From assembly GCF_016920785.2 (NCBI RefSeq), contig NW_024609846.1, positions 83,833,816 to 83,897,815 of the forward strand: a stretch of DNA of 64,000 bases, read 5' to 3'. Origin of the DNA: Ixodes scapularis (Eukaryota > Arthropoda > Arachnida > Ixodida > Ixodidae). Both the position numbers and the translations under genes were made by a program. The notes under the pieces were generated by a model. The model ran no database searches. It worked only from the letters and a program-made list of their open reading frames with translations, and was not told where the DNA came from. This document shows, in pieces, positions 54,431 to 64,000 of the stretch; the stretch's first letter is position 1; each line of letters opens with the position of its first letter.

Positions 54431-55389
54431 TGTTTTTGTGAATGGAATATGACTGCATAGGGTTGATACGAGGGGACAATCAGGAGTAGGGGGACGATGT
54501 TATTTCAACGGAACTCAAAGAAACGTTGAAGATTCAATCAGAAACCATTCGACATTTTGAATTGCGTCCCGCGTACCGGTGAATGCGTTTTTAATATAAA
54601 CCGAGTTACCTTGTCTCTTACGAATGCTAGCTTGTTAGTAAATGCCTTGGATGCGGGTTCCAATTCCCGCCTAACTAAAGTTTGAAAGTAGCTTTCCCTA
54701 CACAGCCGTCGTGTACAAAAGTGTTTTTAGAGTAGTAATAGTTGTTTAGCTTTCTAAAACGTATTCAAGGCGAGTTTTCAGGAGGGCTTGAAGCTATTTA
54801 AAGTCACTATGTCATGTATGGACGTAAAAAACATTGTCGAGTATCACACGTTTAGATACATATTTGCGTAGTCATGTTTATTAAGCAGCGTAAAAAGGCA
54901 ACCACATGCGACTGTGTTGACTTTTCTATCATCTGCTTGCATTTGCTTCGTATACCCGTATTGCGTAGTATTATGCGGTTTTCTTTTTCTTTAAGTACAA
55001 GTTGGTCGGTTTTATTTATCAGATATACGGCGGTATACCAGATATCTCGTCATGGTTTTACAATCAATGTAACTGCAAGCGGAGGTTTAGGTAATAAAAA
55101 TAAATACAATTTTAATTTTCTCTCACTTTTGCTTTCTTGTCTTTCCATCTCATAAAGCCGTGATTGCAGTGTTAGTACATCGTACACAAAAAAAAAAAAA
55201 AAACTGTACAGGCAGTTTGTTGAGGCGTGTATCTTTCTTGCATGACGGTCCTGTCAGATATTGGTCATACAAACACTGTCTACAGGCATTGTTCCAAGCA
55301 TATGAAGCAGAGGTGCTTGGAAGAGGATCAATGTCTTCAGTGGACGCCGTGTGTTTTGTGCGATGCCTCCTTCTCTAACTCGCCGCAGT
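54431..55389. other. Mostly unique DNA with a weak tRNA-like patch
   Basis: Near 54628-54672, TAGCTTGTTAG and GGGTTCCAATTCCC stand roughly as an A-box and B-box would, but the stems do not pair convincingly. Confidence 0.35.
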
Positions 55390-56380
55390 ATTGTTAAGCG
55401 ATCCTCGCCGCGTGTTCACTCGAAGAAGATTCCAAGCCGGCATCAGATCACCATCTTCGAACAACGAGGTCCTGGGCGGCGTGTTCATCATCACGACCAA
55501 CATCCGAGCCCGCCGAACGGACCTCGAGGCGTGGGGGCAGGGGGCAAAGGAGCGCGTCTCCCGCCCGGGCCCCAGGGTCGTCCGGTCGACGGCCGGCTCG
55601 GCTCACGTTCGGCGGCGCTGGGCTCTCCGGTTGGCGTACTCGCATGATTTACGCGTCCAGCGCAGCCAGCCAACGTTGCTCATCCCCGGACTCGCTGATT
55701 TACGGCCACGGCCGATTTATGGCGTATGTGCCGCTGCCCGCTCCTCCTCCCTTCGCCCGCTCGACCCCTCGCCGCGCGACCCGCGAAGCCAAAAGAAACC
55801 GAGCGGCGAAGCCGCGTCCGAGCGGCGGCTAAAGGCCAGAACGGCCCAACCGCGTCGCGCCGCGCATTCATTCCGGGAACTGTAAAATTAAAAACGCCCG
55901 TTTTAATTGCCCGCCGCCGCTGCTGCTGCTTCTGCCGTGATCTATAGATGTACGTGTATATACACACATATATATATAAAGAGAGGACGCTGGTTGGAGT
56001 CAACACTGATTTACGGCGCTCGGCCGCCGCGACGGTGTGGCGAACTCGGCGACTGTCCCCCGGATCGCGAGGCTGTATAAAGCGCGGTCGCGGATGAGAC
56101 GGAATGGTCCCCTCCGGGGACTTGGAGGGTTTTTGGTGGCCCAGTCGCGCTGAGCTGCCGACGCTCTCTCCTCGAGACCGCCTGCCCCTGCAAGGAGAGA
56201 CGGTCTCGCCTAGGGGAGAGCCCGTGTCGGTTGTTGTTGAGCGTACGGCTAATCGAGTCACGTGCTTCCGCGTTTTAAAACGACTCGACTCGCTCGCTGA
56301 GCACGCAGAGACATAAACGCGGGAGGGGTGCGCCTCCGCTCGCTCGGATCGGCATTCGGGAAGGCGAATGAATAACCTCG
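55390..56380. promoter_or_regulatory. GC-rich island with repeated GATTTACGG motifs
   Basis: A strong CG-rich island. TGATTTACG occurs at 55645-55653, 55696-55705 and 56007-56016, and CGATTTATGG at 55713-55722. A TATAAAG at 56075-56081 lies in CG-rich sequence but has no good initiator 30 bases downstream. Long frames on both strands (55391-55885, 55680-56261) are composition effects. It probably marks a host regulatory region or promoter. Confidence 0.4.
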
Positions 56381-57173
56381 GAAGGAGCCGGCCACTGCAG
56401 GCAGGGAGGTCGTTTTACGCTTCACGGGAAAAGGGCGCGCACAGACCCTAGTCTCTTTTGCTTACTTCTGCGTTGTTGCAGTTATATTTTATGCTGCTAA
56501 CTCGGTTAAGCAATGGGAACTTCGTATAACCACTTCAGAAATGCATCGAAGGTTTCCAACGCGGCGCGTGAGTGGTTGAGGGACAGAATTTATCTGAACA
56601 CAAATTGCTTACCGCCGCTGGAGGCCGTGGCGAAGCAGTCGTAAACAATTATTATGCTCGACAAGGGTTAACGGTTCGGCGTGACCGGATTCTCAGTAAG
56701 TTGTTTGTTTCATGTCTGCAAGCACATTTGACTTAAAGCTCCCCACAGGCGAAATAGGCTCTACAGGGTGCATATGTTAATCTGATTACACGTTCGAATA
56801 CGAAGCGAAAATATAACGTATAATAGTTCTCCCTCCATTGTCATTGTTCTCGGCACTACTCACGTTTCGCCGACAACGTGCAGAGAAGGATGGGATAGTG
56901 TGACCGAGTGAGCTTTAATAATTTAGGTGACTTCATTTCTCGTGAGAAGGGGTCAAATGGGTTTTCATTTGTCCCTTTTTGTCAGAATTTGGGACCTACA
57001 CCATTAGCTTAGTTATCTAGAATTAATATCCTAAATACTCGCTGCACTCGCCCTACACAGCGGAGTAAGTCCTGTTCATGAGTAAAATGTAAGCTTACAT
57101 GGCCCGGAGAACGTGTGTTACGCTAACGTCTTTCATTTTTTTTATGAACATTATGAGCATCCAACAAATGGTA
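56381..57173. other. No supported feature
   Basis: Unique-looking DNA between the island and the inverted-repeat element. Confidence 0.5.
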
Positions 57174-57590
57174 GCTTTTTAGGGGCGAAGCTCCTCAGGG
57201 GCTAGCCACGTCCGTATTTCCGTCCAATGTCCGGCGTCGCGTGCTCGTGCTCCCGTGCTCGTGTAGGACAGACAAAAAAAAAAAAAACGCATCTCCACGT
57301 GGTGAATGATGTTGATTGGGGCGAAACTCTGGGGGCGCTTGTCTGCGTAGACGCTGAGCCGCAGCATGCCGAGCCTTTCGTTCGTTTTCATCCATGTCAG
57401 AAAGAGAATGTGTGGTATGGAACGTGGTTATATACGCATTTGAGCATTTCACCGCAGCGTGACATTGATGAAAACGAACGAAAGGCGCGGCATGCTGCGG
57501 CTCAGCGTCTACGCAGACAAGCACCACCAGAGCTTCGCCCCAATCAACATCATTCACCACGTGGAGATGCGGGTTTTTTTTTTATTATTA
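57174..57590. mobile_element. Inverted-repeat element with AGGGGCGAAGCTCC end
   Basis: It starts TTTTTAGGGGCGAAGCTCCT and CAGGGGC. The arms 57288-57399 and 57460-57571 (112 bp each) are inverted copies with few differences, separated by about 60 bases and edged by poly-A and poly-T. Both arms encode the same basic peptide, DENERKARHAAAQRLRRQAP and onward, in opposite directions, so one coding fragment was duplicated head-to-head. Such Arg-rich repeats occur near the N-terminus of some Helitron-like proteins, but I cannot assign the element. Confidence 0.6.
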
Positions 57591-57916
57591 TTGACTGTAC
57601 ATTGTTTCACCATAATTTGAAGAGCAAGTAGGTGCAAGAAAACAACGTAAACCCAGACACGCACACTAAAGTTGCTAAATCGCGGCTAACTCACTGCGTC
57701 TGATAGGTTTATGTAGGCTGCCTTTATGTGCGTTTAGGGCGATGACATCTGACCATTTTGTTCCCGATGCTTTTGTTTCTTTTCTTTTTTCCGAGTGCGT
57801 GAAAGCGCGGCTCCCGGCAGGGGCTCTTGCATTGACAGTGCTATATGACGGCATTTTGTCGCCGGCTATTTCTCTGCATTTTTCTCCAGAGCGCGTGCTG
57901 TCGGCACCGGGTACTT
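57591..57916. other. No supported feature
   Basis: Unique-looking DNA. Confidence 0.5.
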
Positions 57917-57971
<55 letters not shown>

Positions 57972-57972
57972 G
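57917..57972. repeat. (TA)n(GA)n microsatellite
   Basis: About 20 bases of TA followed by about 35 of GA/GAAA. Confidence 0.95.
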
Positions 57973-58111
57973 ATGACATCACCCTAAACAGTAGGATATT
58001 GAGGCACCCTATAGGTATATAAAATGATCAAAATATGCATATAAACGTGAACACGGTGACGTCGTTCGTTGCGCCCCTCGATTGACCTCATCGGCTCGTG
58101 GCGTTGACGTC

Positions 58112-58737
58112 GTATAGAACAGAGCCGTATATAGAGAGAGTTTGGTTATACATTGGGAAGTATATGAGTCAAATAAGGAGGCGCCATTGATCGAAAGCTG
58201 GCTGGGCGTGTACCAGGGCGTCTTCAGAAATTCGAATGTGGCGAACCAGAAGCCGGAAATAATACCCTGGCGGTGGTTGCGAGAACAAAAAATTAATGAG
58301 TGCGTCAGAGCAACTCTCTGTGACTGAAAATATGGTGTACGTGATTTTTCGATCCCGGTCATGCAAGATAAAACTCTAGCAGAACGATCCACGCAATCCG
58401 TACGCCAGGTGCCGAGGGCCGAGAATCCGCCGTCCGAGCGGTCACACTCCGTCCGAGCAAAACAGGGTGCGAGGGGCACATTCGATTCTTACATCTTTTT
58501 GCATGATCATAATCGAAATATCACGCGCACCCTATTTTCAGCCATGAAGAGTTACTGCATTCAACTCTCACGCGCTCATTAAAACTGTTTCTCGCTACCA
58601 CCACTAGGAGATTCTTTTCGGCTTCTGGTGGGCCAAGAAAGCGTGTCAAGCCCTCTTTCTGCGTCTCGTGCACGCCCTGGCTCCGCCCGCTCCTCCGACT
58701 GACCGAACTCTCTCTACATATTGGCTCTGGTATAGAA
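58112..58737. mobile_element. hAT MITE, CAGAGCCGTATAT family, copy 2
   Basis: The element is 58120-58729 (610 bp) with an exact 8-bp duplication, GTATAGAA (58112-58119, 58730-58737). Ends CAGAGCCGTATATAGAGAGA and, inverted, CAGAGCCAATATGTAGAGAG. Non-coding. Sister of 5604-6148. Confidence 0.9.
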
Positions 58738-58879
58738 GAAATTAATGCGGAGTCAAAACAGTGTTTGAAATTGGGGTAGGCTTTTTTTTTTATGCTTCGA
58801 TTAAACTATGCTGCAATTATATCAAATAAGGACATTAAGACGTAGAAAGACGATGTGACGTACACAAATCAGTTTTGAT

Positions 58880-59110
58880 GATAATGCATTTAATGCAAAG
58901 GTGCAGGCGAGCTGAACAAGAAAGACGATATTATTCCCTGGAGGAGCACAACAAGGTTTGTGTTGTCCTTTTTCCCAAAGGACCCAACAGAAGTCTCCAA
59001 ACACAACTAAGTGACTGGTGCGCGACCGAAAAAACTCCACCTGGTCCTGGTATCGAACCAGGGACCTCTCCATTTCCAGCGGAGCACTCTATGAACTGAG
59101 CTAACCAGGA
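58880..59110 (-). mobile_element. tRNA-like SINE
   Basis: The 5' end (59110) is a well-formed tRNA-like domain, followed by a TTTTTT terminator-like run and about 150 bases of body ending near a GCATTAAATGCATTATCATC tail. The head differs from the class II-derived SINE elsewhere in the window, so this is another family. The border at the 3' side is approximate. Confidence 0.5.
59038..59110 (-). tRNA. tRNA-like domain, anticodon GGA, probably SINE head
   Basis: 73 nt fold as a class I tRNA. The acceptor arm TCCTGGT/ACCAGGT has a mismatch at the first pair. The D-arm is GCTC-AGTTCATA-GAGT. The anticodon arm CTCCG-CTGGAAA-TGGAG shows GGA. There is a 5-nt variable loop and the T-arm is CCTGG-TTCGATA-CCAGG. 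A GGA anticodon would mean Ser, yet Ser tRNAs need a long variable arm, which is missing. T-loop and B-box (GGTTCGATACC) are intact and six T follow closely, so Pol III could read it. I favour a tRNA-derived repeat over a working tRNA gene. Confidence 0.5.
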
Positions 59111-61209
59111 GTTAGACGTATAACCAGGATATATACAAATTAGGTGTGCATGTCGCGTCGTCTTCTTCGTATCATGTCGTTAATTGTATAACCCTTTGCA
59201 GTGCAGATAAATCAAGACGGAGGCATAATTCCTCATTAAAGTGGCAATTTGAGCCAGTTGGTTTATAATCACGATATTAAACTTTTTTTCTATTAGTGTA
59301 TTTACGGGGTGTTGCTGCGCTTACATACGTGATTATAATTCTTCAGTGGCTTTTCCATCATTTAAGAGACTAAAAGTATATGGACATTTTTATTTTTATG
59401 TATTTAACCATCCTACATAAGGACGTCACAGGTGTTTGGGAGAAGAGGAAGGGAAGGGGGAAGTGAGACGAAGGGAAAGTGTGGGAGGGCGACGGAAGAA
59501 GTGAGGGCGAATATTTTGTCCTTTTGCGCATTGTTTAATAAAACTATCTGCAATGCCTGGGAGGAGGGGGCCACCGACCCTTCCCCTTCTCCTCTTCCGC
59601 CCTGCCTCCCTGTTCCGGCTCCACTGACTTTACTGCTTTGAGGCGGAGATACAGTAGGAGAGGGATGGGGACACCTGTAGACGTCCATTGCATTGAATCA
59701 CTTGGAAGGAGATCTATTACACTCCGTAGCGTTACTTGCTACAGCCAGAGGCACAGCCTGCACTAGGGATGTTAAACAAGCCTCCCCTCTACAGTCATAT
59801 CAAGGTTGGCTCTAACGCCCGCGGCAATGACCATTATTGCATTAACTTGTGGGTTTAGCAGATAAATAAGTGTGAGGGGAACTCTAAAAGTCAAATGCAA
59901 AAACTATGCTTGCATACCCCATGTCAGCACGACCGGTTCGGTTGTCAATGAATGTCAACTTGGGATGTACCCTGATGTCACGCTACATCTCAAGTGACAC
60001 CTCGGTTGACGCTTAATATCCTGAATACAAAAACGAACGCTCCTTAAATGTTGAATTCTAGGCATTCTAATCGATAGAACTTACAAAAAAAAGGTCGTCG
60101 CCGATATATATATATATTTTTTTTTTTTTCAATTCAATACGATTAGTTTAACATTGATGCCTACCATATGTGGATGCACCCCCAGAGGTACCCCATCGTC
60201 TATGAAATGCAGCTGAGTGTTTCCAGCGTTTTGCTTTTCAGAAAAGAAAGTGTTCTGTTCGCGTGCAGTCTCGGGCAACCGGACGGAACGCATTGACGCA
60301 GCTGGACGCTCTGACCGATTCTCATACTTTGTTCTTTTTCTCTATTTCAATTTCACGTGTCCTGCACGCCTGCTGATTATTTGACACGTTTTATCTTCCT
60401 CTTTTTTTTTTTTTTTTGCGCTAGACCCCAAGTTCGTTTTGCTTCGACAAAATATCTGGACAGGTGGACAATCGCAAATATTTCGAATCAAGGTTTTTTT
60501 TTTTTCTTTTTTTTTTTTTTCATGTTGCTCTGAATTGTGTTTTGAATAAGCAAACAGGATACGAAAATTAAGCGTGCAAAACAAAACGGCATGCGCTTTT
60601 CCGGACGTGCGCAAGTTCACAAGTTAGTGCCGTGTATCAATTAAAACAGAATAGAAAAAAGCGTTTTGGTAATGACATTATGGCGGCTTGGCATTTTCCT
60701 CGTTGTTTATATAAGGGCGTCAAGTGCAGTTATCACTTCATGTAGAGTCCTATAATATGTTTTTAAAACAGTGTTCCCACTTCCTGTTTTATTTCAAATC
60801 CGTGTACCAGCCGAAAAAAGGAAAAAAAAATAATCTAGCTAGAAAAAAAAAAAAGAGGATAAACGGAGATGGGGTGTTTTAGACAGCGTAAAAATACGAA
60901 AAATATTTAGGTTTTGGTTGTCACCACACGCGGCTGGGGAAAAAAACGTAACGGGCAACCCTGAGCGACAAATTCTCAACCAGCGTAACGCGTGAACAAA
61001 CAAGTAACCGAGATCAAGCTGCAAAACTTTCTTGACAGATAGGCTGAAGTTTAAATCAATATGTCAGCCATTTAAATACACTATGAGGGTCCATTCATTT
61101 ATAAATAAAAACACGCGTTGTCTATCTAGCCTTCTCTGCTCAACTTCTCGGGTCACCAGAAAAAAGAAAACAAAATAAAAACGTTTGGCAATACAAAATA
61201 GTTCTTTCT
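59111..61209. other. Unique AT-rich DNA with T-runs
   Basis: T-runs near 60121, 60400 and 60496-60520 and A-runs near 60829-60855. The GC-rich frame pair at 59413-59688 overlaps on both strands and is not recognised. Confidence 0.5.
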
Positions 61210-61435
61210 ATGTTTATACAGAGGGGTGTGCGTCCGTCTTAGTTTGGCCGGTACAGTACGACTGCTGACCTGGGACCAACAACGCGCGTCGTACTGCCGG
61301 GATTGCACGGCCGCGCGCACCGGTACGAATCCTCAGCCGTATCGAAACGGACCGGGGCGCGGATCGAACCCAGCGTGCTGCAGTCCCCGGGTTCCTGCCC
61401 CGCGGGCTTCCGCTCCACGCGCTCCGAGATGATCC
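61210..61435 (-). mobile_element. GC-rich diverged copy of the tRNA-derived SINE
   Basis: The minus strand shows CTCGGAGCGCGTGGAGCGGA, B-box GGGTTCGATCCGCG, CCGGTCCGTTTCGATACGGC and the tail CTGTATAAACATAG. The order matches the main SINE. The change toward G/C at many positions is unlike the other copies. Confidence 0.65.
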
Positions 61436-61439
61436 GTTT

Positions 61440-61990
61440 TCCTCGAGCTGACTGCGCGCTCTTAATATGAACCACGTGCGCAGCCACGTCGGTTACCGCG
61501 CACGGGTCATAAAGCGAGCGGGCGGTTCGGCTCGTCCACGCGAACCGCGGCGGTGGTTGTCCGGGACCAAGATTGCCCGGGCAGCTGTCGTCGTTGCCTT
61601 TGTCTCCCTCACCGGACCCGCGCGGGATATCCATAAATGTTTCAGGGCTCGTAAAAAGACGAGCCCGGCCGCGCCGCGCGCTGGACTCCCGAGAACGCGC
61701 GCTCCGGGTTTCGAACTCCGAGTATGGCGGTCACGCCTCGGCCCGGAGTTGCAGCCGCGGTTCTCATTCATACGGCGGTGGTTACCCACCGTTCGGTGCA
61801 GGCCAGTTCGAAGTCGGTCCCTCCTCCGGTATGCGTTTATACAACCTCGCCGCGATCGGGTCCGTGTGCACCGCGCGGTGCTGCGGGATCCGCAAACTTT
61901 GTGGGGTGTGCGAGGCAACGAGCCATCTCCCCGTGTTGATACATTTCCGAGGGCAAAGAAAACGCAGTGTGGGGTTTATAGGAGGAGCGT
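61440..61990. promoter_or_regulatory. GC-rich island
   Basis: CG-rich DNA with long frames on both strands (61467-62060, 61493-61918) caused by composition. No TATA/initiator pair at proper spacing. Confidence 0.3.
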
Positions 61991-62190
61991 GACATTGGCG
62001 GGCCGCTCGGTTCCACGCACGGTTTTTATTTCTTACTATTACTATTTCTGTTTCCCCTAGGTTACGACCTCCTCAAAGACGGCCTTTTGGCTTATTGATT
62101 TTTTGCCCCTCTCAATAAATATACTGTTGCAGGATCGTCGGCCGGCAACATTTATTTTGTATCTAATAGCAGCCGTGTACTGTCCGTAAC

Positions 62191-62280
62191 TTTATTTCAT
62201 TTCATTTCATTCAATATTCCTTAAGGGCCCCGACAGGTGTAATACATAAGAAGCGGGGGGGGGGGGGGGGGGGGGGGACA
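62191..62280 (-). mobile_element. LINE 3' end, third copy
   Basis: Reverse-complemented: TATGTATTACACCTGTCGGG, GCCCTTAAGGAATATTGAA and (TGAAA)n. Same order as the tail of 13206-14005. A poly-G/C tract of about 25 bases (62253-62278) precedes it. Upstream, to about 62640, no coding frame survives. Confidence 0.7.
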
Positions 62281-63364
62281 TACTAGAAACAAATAATAAT
62301 GTCAAACATTGGCATGCATATAAGAAAGCTAAATCTCCAAACGGAATATTAGCGTACACACAGATAAAGTAAAACGGAGGAGAGCTGTTGCGACGGAAAA
62401 CAAAACAATGAAAAATTAAATTAGTAGGAAATAAAAGTCTCTCCAAACAGAGGGGCTCGACTTCATCCGGTTCAGGATAGGGTAGAAAAAGGGGAATTGA
62501 ACAGAAAGTCTCGAATATTGAGTAGCCGGTACCAGAACACTAATCAAACAAATATTTAAGTGAAGGCGTAAGTTCTTGCAGGAAACGTGAATGCGTTTGA
62601 CGCAATTTGTTCAAACAGATTACAACTTTGAAGCAACGTGTTTTTGTTAGTTGCCAACATTACTCTTCGTCTTCTCAGCAATCTGGTTTCAAATGCATTG
62701 TCGGACGGTATTTTTAAGTTTGCATTTTATGATCCGTGCAAATATTAGTCATCAGGGCGAAGCGTTTGACGCGAAGTATATGGGTTGACGGACACGCCGA
62801 AGGATTCGCAAACAAGCGCAGGTACTCACACCTCTTAACGTGCGCAAACATACCAATGCACGATCACAGACACGCACGCATATACAAATACACATACATA
62901 CATATCAACTGGAACCAACGAGGGAGACGCGTACACAAATAGCACCCTCAAACAAACACGCAAGTCCGCACCTATGCATGTATTCATATTAATGCACGTA
63001 GGATCAGAAGTACGCTCAAAGAAAATCGCTTCTACAAACACATATCACCTATACAGAACAAATGCACAAAAAAAACGCAGGCACGCACACACAAACATCC
63101 TTCACATACGAAGCATAATTGTGGTTTTTACAAAAGGATTGGCATGAGTTGTACTTTTAACTACCTATTACGTCCAGCCTGTATTCACATTTTCTTTTTT
63201 TTCCGTTCAGTAACACAGGAACATACGTACAAACGTACGTGCGCGGAATATCTATGTTTTTTTTGTTTTTTTCTTTGATGTTGTGCACTCCGAACTATTA
63301 ATTTCCAACTGTCATGTGAGGTCTATGATCGCCTCTCCTTTGGCTTGTGCCGCCCAGCACCTGC
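62281..63364. other. AT-rich DNA with degenerate CA-rich stretch
   Basis: 62830-63090 is rich in CACACA/CATACA words. No gene recognised. Confidence 0.45.
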
Positions 63365-63520
63365 CTTCATACAAGCGCCAAACATATCCTCAAGGGTGCC
63401 CCATGCAAGACTCGGCACAACAGGGACCTCTTGAGCACTTTTCTGAAGTTGAAATTGACGGACGTGGTGGAGCCCTTCCGACTGATTGATGACACCACGG
63501 TTAAAAAGTACCCTAAGCAT
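63365..63520 (+). other. Protein-like open segment, unknown
   Basis: The frame reads KHILKGAPCKTRHNRDLLST then FLKLKLTDVVEPFRLIDD then TTVKKYPK before running into poly-Phe at a T-run. It looks more like protein than nearby DNA. However, the antisense frame (63323-63622) is open too, and I cannot match either. Possibly a transposon fragment. Confidence 0.2.
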
Positions 63521-64000
63521 TTTTTTTTTCGCTTTTGCTTTTTCTGCGAAGAAAGCGCGACAAGCGCGACGAAAGATCGCCGGAGGCGATGGCGGCATTT
63601 TTCCGGTTTTGAAGCACCGCATTCTTCGAAAACATGCGGTTCATGGCGCATTGTTGTTCCCACGTTTGTTCGGGACGAAACCTATTCCAGCCAGAAGCGC
63701 AGAGTTGTCCTTTTTTTTTCCGACGCGCGCAATAAGCCGCTCAAAGAAACGCCGCTCCCTGCCAGAAGAACGGGTTGACAAGTAATAATAGCACAAACGA
63801 TGTCTCACTTTTCAAAAGCAACTAGTAAAAGAGCAAAAATCTTTCCTCCTAGTTTCGGCCTTCCTTCCTATATTTACCTGGGAAGAGGGAGTGCTGTTTG
63901 GCAACTCTGGTACGTTAATATTTTTTTTTTTCGAGCTGACCAAAAATATTGATTTTTTTTTAAGATAAAAAAAAAAAGAACGTAGTTCGGCGTCAACCGG
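63521..64000. other. No supported feature
   Basis: T- and A-runs at 63520, 63712, 63920 and 63965. Nothing recognised. Confidence 0.5.

Noticed and set aside
55391..56261. Frames of 164 and 193 codons on opposite strands
   Set aside because: Composition effect in a GC-rich island; the minus frame runs through a TA microsatellite.

Overview
The window looks like repeat-dense intergenic DNA from a large arthropod genome, most likely a hard tick. I judge this from family character and memory, not from a search. I find no complete host protein-coding gene. Most open reading frames are short, start at arbitrary ATGs or lie inside repeats. The recognisable coding material is decayed transposon sequence: a CR1/jockey-like LINE reverse-transcriptase C-terminus, THAP/P-element pieces, BED-hAT transposase pieces and a MADF fragment. 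The best host-gene candidate is a TATA box, initiator and first ATG at 2753-3189 in a GC-rich island.

Layout. 1-10 kb: a palindromic Harbinger-like MITE (2073-2259), the promoter-like island, two hAT MITEs (5604-6148, 7581-7722) and a second GC-rich island. 10-24 kb: a short copy of a hairpin element (10329-10613), two copies of a second TTA-flanked palindromic MITE, a poly-G hAT MITE, the LINE (13206-14005), two related hAT derivatives that keep a transposase C-terminus (15942-16619, 21488-22106), a tRNA-derived SINE and a strong GC-rich island (20270-21160). 24-34 kb: mostly unique AT-rich DNA, old SINE and hAT fragments, and a hAT element (30071-32550) split by another element with 78-bp terminal repeats. 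33.5-37.2 kb: a large hAT-like element holding two further insertions. One of these carries about 21 TGACGTCA palindromes flanked by seven GTCACGTGAC palindromes. 40-44 kb: a hAT MITE, an AT palindrome, a Penelope/hammerhead-like scrap and a P-element remnant. 44.4-49.3 kb: a nest of at least seven insertions whose order can be read from target-site duplications. 49.4-51.8 kb: a hAT element with both ends, an 8-bp duplication and a frameshifted transposase. 52-64 kb: exon-like fragments, SINE pieces, another GC-rich island, an inverted-repeat element, a hAT MITE, a tRNA-like SINE and a LINE 3' end.

The unifying theme is transposons inserted into transposons. Several elements carry palindromic transcription-factor-like motifs (CRE, CLEAR/E-box, RFX X-box), so the region may be scattering regulatory sites. 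That last point is inference.
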